From NCBI GenBank assembly GCA_002412545.1, contig DHVG01000002.1, forward strand, positions 1 through 64,000: 64,000 bases of DNA, given 5' to 3'. A program made the translations under genes and the position numbers. The notes under the pieces are model-generated. The model saw nothing but the letters and a program-made list of their open reading frames with translations. It made no database searches and was not told where the DNA came from. Every line of letters begins with the position of its first letter. Within the stretch, counting starts at the first letter, position 1. Source of the stretch: Elusimicrobia bacterium UBA5214 (lineage in GTDB: Bacteria; Elusimicrobiota; UBA5214). Shown here piece by piece: positions 1-8,354 of this stretch.

Positions 1-60
1 CTTTGAATAATATATGTTATTACACCTACTCGCATTCGGATAAAATTTATTGCCAAAAGC

Positions 61-68
61 CTTAAATA
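61..68 (+). promoter_or_regulatory. TATA-like box for GNAT gene
   Basis: CTTAAATA lies about 28 bp before the ATG at 93, preceded by the purine-rich CAAAAGC. This spacing fits a leaderless archaeal transcript. No Shine-Dalgarno sequence precedes the ATG, which supports this reading. Confidence 0.4.
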
Positions 69-92
69 TGACTATTTTCTTTAATTTATCGT

Positions 93-518
93 ATGATAAG
101 AATTTGTAAGGCCAAAATAAATGAAAGCCAAAAAATAAGAAAACTTGAAGAAAAGGTATGGAAAGAAAAAAATGTTACTGATAAATATGACATAGCAAAT
201 TTCGTTAGGTTTGGTTATGTTTTTGTCGCGAAAGAAAAAAACAAAATTATAGGTGCAATAATTGCTATGAAAACAAAAGTCGATAAGATCTATGTAGGAG
301 ATTGGGTCGTTGATAAAAGGTATAGAAGAAAGGGGATAGGAACGATGCTTTATAAGGCACTTATAAGAAAAGTAGAAGGGAAAACATTAATTGCTTTCGT
401 TGAGCCCAACAATACAAAGTCCTTAAAAGCTCACTCAAGACTTGGTTTCAGAATCATCAGAAAAATAGAAGATACATATAACCTTGGTAAAAGTTGTAGA
501 TTGCTGCTGAAAAGGTAG
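93..518 (+). CDS. GNAT family N-acetyltransferase
   Basis: A 141-residue protein with the GNAT fold, expected to move an acetyl group from acetyl-CoA to an amine; the substrate cannot be told. The acetyl-CoA pyrophosphate loop is visible as YRRKGIGTML (residues about 79-88), preceded by the beta4 strand KIYVGDWVVD. The C-terminal NTKSLKAHSRLGF segment (about 107-119) is the usual motif B. The length is typical for a single-domain GNAT. The start has no ribosome-binding site but follows a TATA-like box at leaderless spacing. The next gene converges on it from the other strand. A ribosomal-protein or toxin acetylase cannot be excluded. Confidence 0.85.
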   Translation: MIRICKAKINESQKIRKLEEKVWKEKNVTDKYDIANFVRFGYVFVAKEKNKIIGAIIAMKTKVDKIYVGDWVVDKRYRRKGIGTMLYKALIRKVEGKTLIAFVEPNNTKSLKAHSRLGFRIIRKIEDTYNLGKSCRLLLKR

Positions 519-618
519 AAAGATTTTCTCTAAAGAATTTTAATCATTCTGAGCAATAATCAAAAAACAATCCAAGTTTCCTTGGTGAGAACAATAGAAG
601 TAATATTCATTTCAGCAG

Positions 619-1584
619 TTATTTAATATTGTTCCTTGGGTTGTATTTTTCTACTATTTGCCTTTGCCTTGTTGGAGATACCTCGGTATAAATCTGAGTA
701 GTAGAAATACTTGCGTGCCCTAAAATCTCTTGAACAGTTCTTATATCAGCTCCATTGCTAACGAGCATGGTGGCCATCGTATGTCGCAAGCAGTGAGGTG
801 TGATATTTTTTTCTATTCCAGTCTTATCCCGATAGTTTCTGAACATTTTTTCAATAGATGTAGCAGATAAACGAGTATCAAATCTGTTTAGAAAAAGTGC
901 CTTGGTCTCGTTTTTTATTCTTGTCCTAATCTTTAGATAGTCCCTTAACGCTTTCTTTGTTGCTTCACTACAAAAATATACGATTCTTTCCTTGTTCCCC
1001 TTTCCCAAGACCAAAGCCGTTCCTTGTTTCAGATTGACGTCATCAACATCCAACCCTACGAGCTCTCCTACTCTTGTACCAGTTGCGAATAGTAGTTCAA
1101 TTATTGCTCTATCTCGGACGAATTGGTTCTTTTTTATTTCGTTTTTTTTCTTTCCTCGAATGGTTGATTTTGCCTTCGCTACAGTGTTTAGTTTTTGTTT
1201 TTCTAGCAATGGTGCTTTTAGTACCAAATTAACTTCCTCTGGAGTCAGAACTCTAGGTAGTTTTCGCTGGGTCTTAAAGCGTGTTCTTATCTTTCTAATA
1301 GGAGACCTATCAATAATACATTCATCTTCTAGATAGCCAAAAAAATTCTTCAAGACGGACATTTTTCTACGTATTGTTGTATCCTGACAATGTAGATCAT
1401 TACTAATGTGTACCAGATAAGACCTTATGGTGTCTGTGGTAATGCTGTCAATTTCTACATCTTTACAAAGCCATTGTTGGAGAGACCTGAGGTCACATAG
1501 ATAAGCTTTTCTAGTTTTGGATGACAGATTCCGTTCCACTTCCATAACGCCCATGAAATTGTTAATACCTTCTAAAATCAACAT
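619..1584 (-). CDS. XerC/D-like tyrosine recombinase
   Basis: Site-specific DNA recombinase that cuts and rejoins DNA through a phosphotyrosine link. The N-terminal SAM-like core-binding domain covers residues about 1-110 and the catalytic domain the rest. Catalytic residues are visible: Arg in ATGTRVGEL, Lys in LGKGNKER, HxxR in PHCLRH, His in LGHAS and the nucleophile Tyr in TQIYTE. A lysine-rich insert (about 135-155) sits before the catalytic core. The ATG at 1584 is preferred because GGAGGT lies 7 bp upstream; a GTG at 1593 lies inside that ribosome site. It stands at the left edge of a bacterial-type segment (about 0.6-9.25 kb) and may be the integrase of that segment, which is inference. 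Confidence 0.93.
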   Translation of the reverse strand: MLILEGINNFMGVMEVERNLSSKTRKAYLCDLRSLQQWLCKDVEIDSITTDTIRSYLVHISNDLHCQDTTIRRKMSVLKNFFGYLEDECIIDRSPIRKIRTRFKTQRKLPRVLTPEEVNLVLKAPLLEKQKLNTVAKAKSTIRGKKKNEIKKNQFVRDRAIIELLFATGTRVGELVGLDVDDVNLKQGTALVLGKGNKERIVYFCSEATKKALRDYLKIRTRIKNETKALFLNRFDTRLSATSIEKMFRNYRDKTGIEKNITPHCLRHTMATMLVSNGADIRTVQEILGHASISTTQIYTEVSPTRQRQIVEKYNPRNNIK

Positions 1585-1735
1585 TTGAGTCACCTCCTTA
1601 CGAACTTACACATTATACTTTCAAAATCTTTAGATTGTAACCTTACAACATAACTTTGACAAAACAGTGTCTTATTAAAATCCAAATGCCCCAGTCAGGT
1701 GACATGTATTCATCAGATTAAAGCAAATTTTTCCC

Positions 1736-1764
1736 TTGACAAATTCCTGATATAGTGATATAAC
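1736..1764 (+). promoter_or_regulatory. Sigma70-type promoter
   Basis: TTGACA at 1736-1741, a spacer of exactly 17 bp, and TATAAC at 1759-1764. The ATG of the small RHH gene follows only 10 bp after the -10 box, so its mRNA would have almost no leader. This is a bacterial, not archaeal, signal. Confidence 0.8.
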
Positions 1765-1774
1765 TGTATCAGTA

Positions 1775-1942
1775 ATGAAAAAACTTAAGTTAAATCTGAA
1801 TGAAAAAACGCGAGGGTTGTTGATAAGAATAGGTGAAGACCTGTACGAGAAAGTCGGTATGAATGCCTTGAAAAGGAGAACATCGAAGGCTGCAATAATC
1901 CGTGAGGCACTAACGGAATATTTTAAGAGGAAAAAGAAATAA
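1775..1942 (+). CDS. Small ribbon-helix-helix type DNA-binding protein
   Basis: A 55-residue basic protein. The order of segments (a strand-like MKKLKLNLNEKTRG start, a helix LIRIGEDLYEKVG, then the turn and second helix RTSKAAIIREALTEYF) fits a CopG/Arc-like ribbon-helix-helix fold. Such proteins bind operator DNA as dimers. The gene follows directly after a strong sigma70 promoter with nearly no leader, and is followed by a hairpin terminator at 2010. It could autoregulate that promoter or serve as an antitoxin, but no toxin gene is adjacent. The family call is from pattern only. Confidence 0.7.
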   Translation: MKKLKLNLNEKTRGLLIRIGEDLYEKVGMNALKRRTSKAAIIREALTEYFKRKKK

Positions 1943-2009
1943 GTTCTTTGATTTAGCTTGCTGATAGTTATCAATAAATAAATTTATTATCAAAGCTTTC
2001 ATTTTTCAA

Positions 2010-2059
2010 AGGGGCGGCAGTTCATTACCTCGGTATTGACTCCCGTCCCTTTTTGTTTT
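2010..2059 (+). terminator. GC-rich hairpin plus U-run
   Basis: AGGGGCGG (2010-2017) pairs with CCGTCCCT (2043-2050), eight pairs including one G-U, followed by TTTTGTTTT. It can end the RHH transcript or attenuate the lipoprotein gene. The flanks resemble the element before 17949, which also has GGCAGT, ATTACCT, TTGA and CCCTTTTTGTTTTG. Confidence 0.6.
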
Positions 2060-2087
2060 GCAAAAATTGAGATTTGATAAGTGTGCT

Positions 2088-3497
2088 ATGACAAAATATA
2101 TTTTTCAAATTGTTATCTGCTTATTTTTATTTGGTTGTGCAACACTCAAGGTTATTAACACTTCACACAAAATTGTTCCGGAGTGGGTTTATGGTTCTAT
2201 TGCTCAAGGGCATTTCCGTGGCATAGCGATGGATGCGTCAAATCCTAAAGAAGGATTTGCATTTGCGGTAGATGATGTAAAAGCACAGATAAGCAGAGCA
2301 ATCGGTTGCGAGCTGAGAGATGAATATGAAAGGAAAGTTATTGCTTATCGAGGAGAAATTGATAAAAAAATAGTTGCTGATTTTAAATGCACCTCATCTT
2401 CATTGCTTGAGGATGTGGAATCAAATGTGAAAGACACCTACTGGCAAGAATATCGCGAGAAAACTCGTTATGGCAAGAGATATTTCTACAAATATTATGT
2501 TCTTGTGCATTATCCTCAAAGGAAAATCGATGCGATGCGAAGAAAAACACTACAAGAGAATCAAAATCGGCTAAAACAAATGGAAAAATGTCTTTCTTTC
2601 GGAGAAAAAGAAGTTTCAAAGGGAAATTTTGTTGAAGCACTCCAAACTTACATTTATGCTTTATTCATTTCTGATACGCTCTTTAGGAACAGAAATATGT
2701 ATGTTGAGAAATGCATAAACAAGATAGGTAACATTATTAACTCTTTGACAATCGTAATGAACTCAAACTACAAAGAAAGACCATCATCTGAAAGAAGGGT
2801 TTCTGTTCTTGTCAAGATTGATGAAGCGCCTGCGAAAAATGTTCCTGTAAAATTTGAAATTATAGAGGGAGAAGGAAAACCCGACAAGATTGTTTATACA
2901 GATAACAAAGGAATCGCTATTTCAAAAGTTGATATGCGATCAGTGCGAGTTGATAATCGTGCTAGGGCATTTATTGATTTGAGTGATGTTTTGACGGTTG
3001 ATTCAAGGCTTTGTGGATTTAACAAGCCAAAAGAGGTTAACTTTATTTTTTCAACCCTTGATAAAATAGCAAATATTGAAAGCGGCTCCTTATCTGTAGA
3101 AAAGAAAGGCTGGCTTTTGAACAAAAAATTATTTTTCAAATTTGACCTGAAGGAAACACATGGCTTGGGTGTTACTTTCAACTGGTATGAGGTAAGGTTA
3201 AATGCGACATATGAGAATAAACCTTGGTTCAGAGAAAGGGAAATCTGGAGTAATTCTTTGGAAGGAAGTTTCAATTTGAACGATGCCATAAGAATTCCCG
3301 GTGGCGGGATAGTACAAAATGAAATTGAATGGAGTCAGTGGTTTTATGAAGCATTAAGAACTTTAGCAAAGAAAAAGTATTTCAAGAGGGTGAATTTTGT
3401 CTTTACTCTTCGTGGTAAAGACGATAATGATAATCCTCAAGAAATAAGACTTGAATCAATAGATTTTGATAAAGATTTTTTTGCGTGGTTTTATTAA
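2088..3497 (+). CDS. LPP20-like lipoprotein with extended C-terminal region
   Basis: A 469-residue exported lipoprotein. The signal peptide ends in a lipobox (LFLFGC, Cys at about residue 17), so the mature protein should be lipid-anchored in a bacterial envelope. Residues about 30-165 resemble the LPP20 domain family: IAQGHFRGIAMD, a helix rich in acid and base, then a YYVLVHYP strand. The C-terminal half is beta-rich with no domain I recognise. The ATG at 2088 is chosen because the signal peptide begins there; a TTG upstream lies in the hairpin. The gene is followed by a second, shorter LPP20-like lipoprotein, probably in one operon. Function is unknown. Confidence 0.75.
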   Translation: MTKYIFQIVICLFLFGCATLKVINTSHKIVPEWVYGSIAQGHFRGIAMDASNPKEGFAFAVDDVKAQISRAIGCELRDEYERKVIAYRGEIDKKIVADFKCTSSSLLEDVESNVKDTYWQEYREKTRYGKRYFYKYYVLVHYPQRKIDAMRRKTLQENQNRLKQMEKCLSFGEKEVSKGNFVEALQTYIYALFISDTLFRNRNMYVEKCINKIGNIINSLTIVMNSNYKERPSSERRVSVLVKIDEAPAKNVPVKFEIIEGEGKPDKIVYTDNKGIAISKVDMRSVRVDNRARAFIDLSDVLTVDSRLCGFNKPKEVNFIFSTLDKIANIESGSLSVEKKGWLLNKKLFFKFDLKETHGLGVTFNWYEVRLNATYENKPWFREREIWSNSLEGSFNLNDAIRIPGGGIVQNEIEWSQWFYEALRTLAKKKYFKRVNFVFTLRGKDDNDNPQEIRLESIDFDKDFFAWFY

Positions 3498-3531
3498 TGA
3501 GAATTTCTGGGCGGCAAGGAGGTGAAGAAAA

Positions 3532-4116
3532 GTGAAAAACTTGTTACTTATCGTCGCTACTTGTTTGCTCATCCAAGCTTGTGCTACTTCTGGCATTAAA
3601 GTGATTGATACCATTCCAGCTATTTCAAGACCGGATTGGGTTAAGTCAACAAAAGAATTCTGGCAGAAGAAAAACGATTTCTACTTCAGAGGCTGGGCTC
3701 AAGGTTATGCTGACCCTGAAATTCAAAAGCTTGATGCTTTGGCAAGTGCAAAATCTGCCTTAGCAAGACAAGTGAAAAGCATAATTCGTGAGGAATTCAA
3801 GCGCGCACTCGAAGGACAGAAGTATGACCCGACAACCGGCGGTTACTTGAGCGAAACATTCGTTTCTGTCGTTGATAATCTCGAAGTGACAGGTGCTGTT
3901 CTTGCTGATTCTTACAATGAGCGCATCAAAGAAAAATCCGGTGCTGATTACTGGAGAAGTTATGTGCTCGTTAAGTTGCCTCGTGAAGAATATGAAAAAT
4001 GTGTAAAACAAGCATTTGCTAACCTGAGAGCACAGGTCAGAGCAAACATGAGGGCAAGAGATCTTGCTGAACAAGCAGAGAAGAGATTCTTTGAGAGAGA
4101 AAAACTGAAGGAGTAG
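3532..4116 (+). CDS. LPP20-like lipoprotein
   Basis: A 194-residue lipoprotein with signal peptide and lipobox IQAC (Cys at about 17). The body follows the LPP20 pattern: RPDWV, a FYFRGWAQGYAD strand, a long helix with KSALARQVKSIIREEF, and a YVLVKLPREEY strand near the end. The C-terminus is a charged helix. The GTG start at 3532 has AAGGAGGTG 8 bp upstream. It lies 34 bp after the larger lipoprotein gene and is its likely operon partner and distant relative. It should be anchored in the bacterial envelope; no function is known. Confidence 0.8.
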   Translation: MKNLLLIVATCLLIQACATSGIKVIDTIPAISRPDWVKSTKEFWQKKNDFYFRGWAQGYADPEIQKLDALASAKSALARQVKSIIREEFKRALEGQKYDPTTGGYLSETFVSVVDNLEVTGAVLADSYNERIKEKSGADYWRSYVLVKLPREEYEKCVKQAFANLRAQVRANMRARDLAEQAEKRFFEREKLKE

Positions 4117-4171
4117 TTTTTCTCAAGGGGCGGCCCGTTTTTTTAGATGGGGACACAATTAAGGTTAGCAT

Positions 4172-4200
4172 TTGTTTTTCTGTCAAAAATTTTGTATAAT
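4172..4200 (+). promoter_or_regulatory. Sigma70-type promoter
   Basis: TTGTTT (4172-4177), a 17-bp spacer and TATAAT (4195-4200). About 210 bp of untranslated DNA follow before the membrane protein gene at 4414. In that stretch (4201-4413) I see only very short reading frames and no clear fold. Confidence 0.6.
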
Positions 4201-4413
4201 TCCTAACAGAAAAGGATGACAAAAGCCAGCAAATAGGTTTAGAAATTACGGAGATTCATAGTCATCTTGCTCTTAAGAACTCGAAGGGGATGAAGAGACT
4301 GCTGAATAGGAATAAACCAATGTGGTTCAAATAACGAAGGAAATAATAGATAAATGGGCTCTGTATCAAATAAATCAGCCGAAAAGGTAGGTTAAGAATG
4401 AGGAGGGAAAGCA

Positions 4414-4809
4414 ATGAGCATTATCGCAGTAGTAGGTTCTTTGTCACTAGGGATAGTCATAGGGTGGTTGGTCAGATATTTTATTAGACGTTTCAAGAGC
4501 TTCACGCCAAAGGCCCTAGGGTCTGTTGTTTCCATAATTGCTGGTGGAGCCGTTATAAAATTCTTGGAGGCAGACAAATCAGTCTGGTGGTTTTATCCCA
4601 TCGGTTTATTGATAGCCTTCATCGTATATACACTGACTGTTCTTCTACTCGCTGACGCTTCTCGCAGATACGAAGGACTATGTGCCAAAGAGCCTCGGGA
4701 CAATGGTAAGGGCGATAGCGGAAAGTCCACCTTTGGAAAGTCTATCTATGACGGAACAGTGTATAGGCCACCTGAGCCGACACCATCCAGAGGTCCAAAA
4801 ACAAGTTAG
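4414..4809 (+). CDS. Small membrane protein, unknown
   Basis: A 131-residue protein with three likely membrane helices: residues about 3-22 (IIAVVGSLSLGIVIGWLV), 33-52 (LGSVVSIIAGGAVIKFL) and 60-82 (FYPIGLLIAFIVYTLTVLLL). A basic, proline-rich cytoplasmic tail follows. GAGGG lies about 6 bp before the ATG. A sigma70 promoter lies 210 bp upstream and a short hairpin with a U-run follows at 4892. It resembles small proteins often found beside TIR or SLATT genes only in being short and membranous; I do not assign it to a family. Confidence 0.6.
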   Translation: MSIIAVVGSLSLGIVIGWLVRYFIRRFKSFTPKALGSVVSIIAGGAVIKFLEADKSVWWFYPIGLLIAFIVYTLTVLLLADASRRYEGLCAKEPRDNGKGDSGKSTFGKSIYDGTVYRPPEPTPSRGPKTS

Positions 4810-4891
4810 ACTAACCGGCGATATTGTTGAAAGAAGTAAACATTCTCTTCCGTTAAAATTTAATGAAGTAATAAGTATTTCTTGAGAGAAC

Positions 4892-4917
4892 GACCCGGTT
4901 TTGGGGTCAAAGTTTTT
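4892..4917 (+). terminator. Short hairpin with U-tract
   Basis: GACCC (4892-4896) and GGGTC (4904-4908) form a 5-bp stem, followed by AAAGTTTTT. It lies between the small membrane protein and the peptidase gene. The stem is short, so this is a weak terminator or attenuator. Confidence 0.4.
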
Positions 4918-4931
4918 ACGGTTGCCTTCAC

Positions 4932-6959
4932 ATGCCTTCATTTTTGACAAGAACTTCATTAGAACAAATAGAAAAAGAACTGCCCTCAATCTGCTCAAAC
5001 CTAAAAAGTAGAATAATTGTTTCAAAAAAACTTCCTTCAAGCTATTATGCCGAAATTATGCCCAACCAATTTAGGAAATTGATGAAAGTCATGATTGACA
5101 GTAATGCAGAAGGAGAGGAAACAACAGTTCAAGTTATGGCGTCTATACCAATAATTTTGAGGTATCTACCATGGGCATTACTTCATCTCTTACTTTTTTT
5201 GTTTATTGTCAAGTTTCATCCCATTTTTATTGGAGGAGGTAACATATGGATTATGGGCAGAGGAATCATTACACTTGCGGGACTTTCTATTTTGATTCTT
5301 CTCTTTGCGGTGTTCATGTCAAGGCTTGTGGATGCCACGCAACAGCGGTTTTTCGAGACTTTAAGAACATCTTGGGTCCAGATAGCTATTACAGAATTTC
5401 CAGCAAGTCAACACTGTCTAAGTGGTTTTTCTGCTGGATTAGCTCTTTTTCTTCCATTGCTCCTTTTTGGTTATCTCATGTTTGCCACGAACTATTTGTT
5501 GGGCTATATTTTTGTAGTTTTTGTAATTGTGGAATACGCACCTCATTTGTCGTTGTCAGGTTTCATAAAAGACCCTTATCATCGTCTTAAGTCGTGGGTG
5601 ATGGAGCTTACTACTACAACTGCAAGGGAGGTTATTTGCCTTTGTTTCATTTTGACCGTCTTGATTTTTCTTCATAACTTTTTAGCAGAATTGTCGATAC
5701 ACACTGAAAGAAATGACGGAATATTATTCAGAAGTGCGGTGGTAAGAATTTGTACAGAAAATATAAAGGTTAAGCAACTAAAACCTTATGAATCGAGAAC
5801 AAATTACGAAGAGCAGAATCTTAAAAACATTTCAGCACTTTCTCATTATTACCCTAAACTTATCCGAGAAACCTTTTTCCTTCTTTTGCTTATGTTTTTA
5901 CTTATTCTTTCGTTCGTCTTATTGTTATTCGCAAAAACACTTCGGGAGTCCTTATCCTTGTGCCATTACCTCAGAGATTTTCCGCAGATTGAGGCATACT
6001 TGAGATATGATAGAATTTCTGCCAGCTCAAAAACTGCATTTGGAATTATTGTGTTATTGGTTTTTTTATTGCTTGTTCCTTGCAATTTCATTGCGGGATG
6101 GTTTACGGTTGAAATACTGTATTATGCTTTCACAGGGCATTTTATAAGCAACTCGAACATCGTAGAAGTATTTTCATGGGTTCCAACTTCATTGTTAGTG
6201 ATGGGTTTGCCTATTTTTTGGGGGAAGTTTTTTTTAATCGCAGTTTTTCTTAAACCGGTATTTAGATTAGCGTCTCTCATAATTTGGGCAGGAACAAAAC
6301 TTACTCACTTACTGAAACCTCCGAATGGAAACACTGCTATTCCTAAGGAAATTCGAGAAACAGTTCGAAGTCTTTGCGAAGAGGCAGAAGTGAAAATGCC
6401 AAAACTTATTCTTGTTCCTGGTTGGGATATTAATATTTTAGTTGAGCCCGGAGCATTACTCAGATTTATCCCTAAACTTATCATTGGACAGGGCGCACTC
6501 AAAATCTTAAGCAAAGAAGAAATAAGCGCAGTCGTTGCGCACGAGATAGCGCATCTAAAATATGAAATAAAATGGATTACCTTGTGCCATTATGTTTCAT
6601 ATGCTACGCTTACTTCACCTTCGTTGTTGACAATAATGTTCGACCTCCGTAGACGTGAACTCCGTGCTGATAACTTTGCTGCTCGTTTGCTTGGGAAACC
6701 AGAACCTTTGATATCTGCACTGAGAAAAATACGTTCTTTCCAGTCAAGTGACATGTTCAAAGAAACTCAAGTTTCACAAAATGGGTTGAAAAGAAATTTG
6801 AGTTCGAAAATAAGAGAACGGTTCTTTGAGAAGGGAAAGGGCATAGTTGCGTTATACGATTTTACCTATGGAAGAGGGCTTCTGGGATATGTGCACCCAC
6901 CATTTGGGGAACGGATACAAGCACTTGAAGAGTTTTCCGTATCATCTTCTTTAATCTAA
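4932..6959 (+). CDS. Membrane-bound M48 family zinc metallopeptidase
   Basis: A 675-residue protein with about nine membrane helices spread over residues 75-460 and a catalytic domain at the end. The zinc-binding HExxH is VVAHEIAHLK (about 535-544) and the third ligand is likely the Glu of RRELRADNFAARLLG (about 570), as in M48 peptidases such as HtpX. Before the catalytic core comes the family-like LILVPGWDINILVEPG. Proteins of this family cleave misfolded membrane proteins or prenylated peptides. The long N-terminal membrane region is larger than in HtpX. No strong ribosome site is visible. The transcript may end before the retron leader region. Confidence 0.88.
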   Translation: MPSFLTRTSLEQIEKELPSICSNLKSRIIVSKKLPSSYYAEIMPNQFRKLMKVMIDSNAEGEETTVQVMASIPIILRYLPWALLHLLLFLFIVKFHPIFIGGGNIWIMGRGIITLAGLSILILLFAVFMSRLVDATQQRFFETLRTSWVQIAITEFPASQHCLSGFSAGLALFLPLLLFGYLMFATNYLLGYIFVVFVIVEYAPHLSLSGFIKDPYHRLKSWVMELTTTTAREVICLCFILTVLIFLHNFLAELSIHTERNDGILFRSAVVRICTENIKVKQLKPYESRTNYEEQNLKNISALSHYYPKLIRETFFLLLLMFLLILSFVLLLFAKTLRESLSLCHYLRDFPQIEAYLRYDRISASSKTAFGIIVLLVFLLLVPCNFIAGWFTVEILYYAFTGHFISNSNIVEVFSWVPTSLLVMGLPIFWGKFFLIAVFLKPVFRLASLIIWAGTKLTHLLKPPNGNTAIPKEIRETVRSLCEEAEVKMPKLILVPGWDINILVEPGALLRFIPKLIIGQGALKILSKEEISAVVAHEIAHLKYEIKWITLCHYVSYATLTSPSLLTIMFDLRRRELRADNFAARLLGKPEPLISALRKIRSFQSSDMFKETQVSQNGLKRNLSSKIRERFFEKGKGIVALYDFTYGRGLLGYVHPPFGERIQALEEFSVSSSLI

Positions 6960-6997
6960 TTGTAGAAGCATCTTACTGATTACATTGTAGAGGCAAA

Positions 6998-7044
6998 GGT
7001 TCAATAAGGTACAACATTGAATGCGAATTGCTCGGAATTGAACC
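6998..7044. repeat. Inverted repeat after peptidase gene
   Basis: GGTTCAAT (6998-7005) and ATTGAACC (7037-7044) are perfect complements around a 31-nt loop. There is no T-run. The remaining sequence between 6960 and 7284 shows no gene. Confidence 0.4.
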
Positions 7045-7284
7045 TGTTATTCCTACTATTTGAAAACTTCTCTGATTTTCCTACCGAATTTCTGTTTTGT
7101 TATCTTTTCCAAAAGCATTCTTTGGACTTTCAGACTTCTTGTATTCTTGCCATTGTCTTGAAAACAGAAAGAAGCTCGAATCTGCGATGAAAGGAGAAGC
7201 CTCCGGCATATCAAATTAAATTTTGGACTTCCAATTTGATTGACATGTAGTTAGATTAATCTTCCTATTTGTTTAATTTTTCTC

Positions 7285-7313
7285 TTGACAGGTTTATTTT
7301 CTTGTGCTATAAT
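7285..7313 (+). promoter_or_regulatory. Consensus sigma70 promoter of retron RNA
   Basis: A perfect match to the bacterial consensus: TTGACA (7285-7290), 17-bp spacer, TATAAT (7308-7313). Transcription should begin near G7320. The first 400 nt of the transcript are non-coding and highly folded, as expected of a retron msr-msd leader. Confidence 0.92.
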
Positions 7314-7319
7314 ATTAAT

Positions 7320-7697
7320 GTAAGCTAATTTAGCTTGCTCTTTGACATGATATGCTGCTCATTAGTGTTAGCAAGTGAGTTGGAGAATAAACTCCTTTCT
7401 TCCAGATAGGAAAAACTAGTATTAGGTTGTTCCTATCTTTCCTATGCAAATAGGATTTAAGGAAATTTAGTCTTTTCGTGAAATGTAAACTGGGAATATC
7501 CTTAATTCCTGGGAAAGAAAACTTTTCAGGTTGACTAAATGTATCCTTGCACGAGAATTTAACTCAAAATTATGTCTGAGTTAGTTCTTGTGTTAACAAT
7601 AAAACAACAATAATTTAGTTAAGATATGCTTGTTGTTTTTCAAAAGAGAGCACAGAGTCGACGCCCCAATTTTTTCGGGGATGAAAAATCATGTCAC
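7320..7697 (+). ncRNA. Candidate retron msr-msd RNA (retron 1)
   Basis: A gene-free leader between a perfect promoter and the retron 1 genes. TGACATGAT (7343-7351) is the exact complement of ATCATGTCA (7688-7696), like the a1/a2 arms that close retron RNAs. Inside lie many hairpins: GGAG/CTCC at 7382, AGATAGGA/TCCTATCT at about 7404-7438, CCTAT/ATAGG at 7441, ATTTAGTC/GACTAAAT at about 7464-7540, a long imperfect stem at 7549-7593 and AACAACAA/TTGTTGTT at about 7603-7637. A TTAGC lies near the 5' side. The Ribosome site AAAGGAGGT follows. The assignment rests on position and folding; the branching G is not certain. Confidence 0.6.
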
Positions 7698-7717
7698 GAA
7701 GAAAGGAGGTATAGAAA

Positions 7718-8035
7718 ATGCCTAACACAAAACTCTACAGGGCGGCAAATATGCTTGATGAAGCTATTGAGTTGTGTATAACGCTCAAGTCTTCGCAGAG
7801 CATAAAGTCCCTAGAAATGGGAGTGTTAGACAGAATGGAAAAAGGTCTTAGGTCGTTACGGATAACTCTAAGACAAGAGTTAGCAAAAACACCAGGGGAC
7901 CAAGACTATAGCTGGCAAATAGTTGATAAACTTTTTGCAGAAGTAGTTAAATACATCCATAAACTGTTTGCACTCTTTTGTGAATTATGTTCGCTTCCAG
8001 CGAACTTTACATATAGAAAATATGAGTATTGGTAA
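7718..8035 (+). CDS. Small helical retron-associated protein
   Basis: A 105-residue protein, nearly all helical, with no motif I recognise. Segments LDEAIELCITL, MGVLDRMEKGLRSLRITL and VDKLFAEVVKYIHKLFALF look amphipathic. AAAGGAGGT lies about 8 bp before the ATG. Its end overlaps the XRE gene by 14 bp, and that gene overlaps the RT, so the three are translated as one unit behind the folded leader RNA. It is a candidate effector or adaptor of retron 1. Four-helix accessory proteins occur beside other RTs, but I see no sequence link to them. Confidence 0.65.
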   Translation: MPNTKLYRAANMLDEAIELCITLKSSQSIKSLEMGVLDRMEKGLRSLRITLRQELAKTPGDQDYSWQIVDKLFAEVVKYIHKLFALFCELCSLPANFTYRKYEYW

Positions 8036-8354
8036 AACAGTTAAACTTTTAAGAATTGCTATTGGAATAAAACAAAGAAGCCTTGCAAAAAGGATGGGCG
8101 TCACTCCAAATTATCTTTCCTTGGTTGAGGGTGAAAAACGTGAACCTAGTTTAATTTTTCTTAAATTACTCTCTCGTAAGTTAAATGTCCCAATTGGTTT
8201 TCTCTTTCTGGAGGACATAGAAGGATCTAGAAAAATAGGACAAAGAGAGAAGGAATTGTATCAAAAAATTAAAGACCTATTATTTGAAGTACAAAGAATA
8301 AAGTTTTCAAATCGAAAATCCAAGGGATTACATAAAACAAGAAACCATGTGTGA
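8022..8354 (+). CDS. XRE-family helix-turn-helix protein
   Basis: A 110-residue protein. The Cro/C1-type HTH spans residues about 5-62: IGKTVKLLRIAIGIKQRSLA, then MGVTPNYLSLVEGEKREPS as turn and recognition helix, then LNVPIGFLFLED. A charged C-terminal helix follows. The ATG at 8022 begins directly with the HTH and overlaps the preceding gene by 14 bp; a longer frame upstream lacks a start signal. It overlaps the RT start by 8 bp. In retron operons an HTH protein beside the RT can be regulator or effector; some described retron types carry one. Here the tight coupling suggests a core role. Confidence 0.85.
   Translation: MSIGKTVKLLRIAIGIKQRSLAKRMGVTPNYLSLVEGEKREPSLIFLKLLSRKLNVPIGFLFLEDIEGSRKIGQREKELYQKIKDLLFEVQRIKFSNRKSKGLHKTRNHV

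Noticed and set aside
2058..2087. Upstream TTG start of the first lipoprotein
   Set aside because: It lies inside the hairpin tail and would push the lipobox away from the N-terminus; the ATG at 2088 fits a signal peptide.
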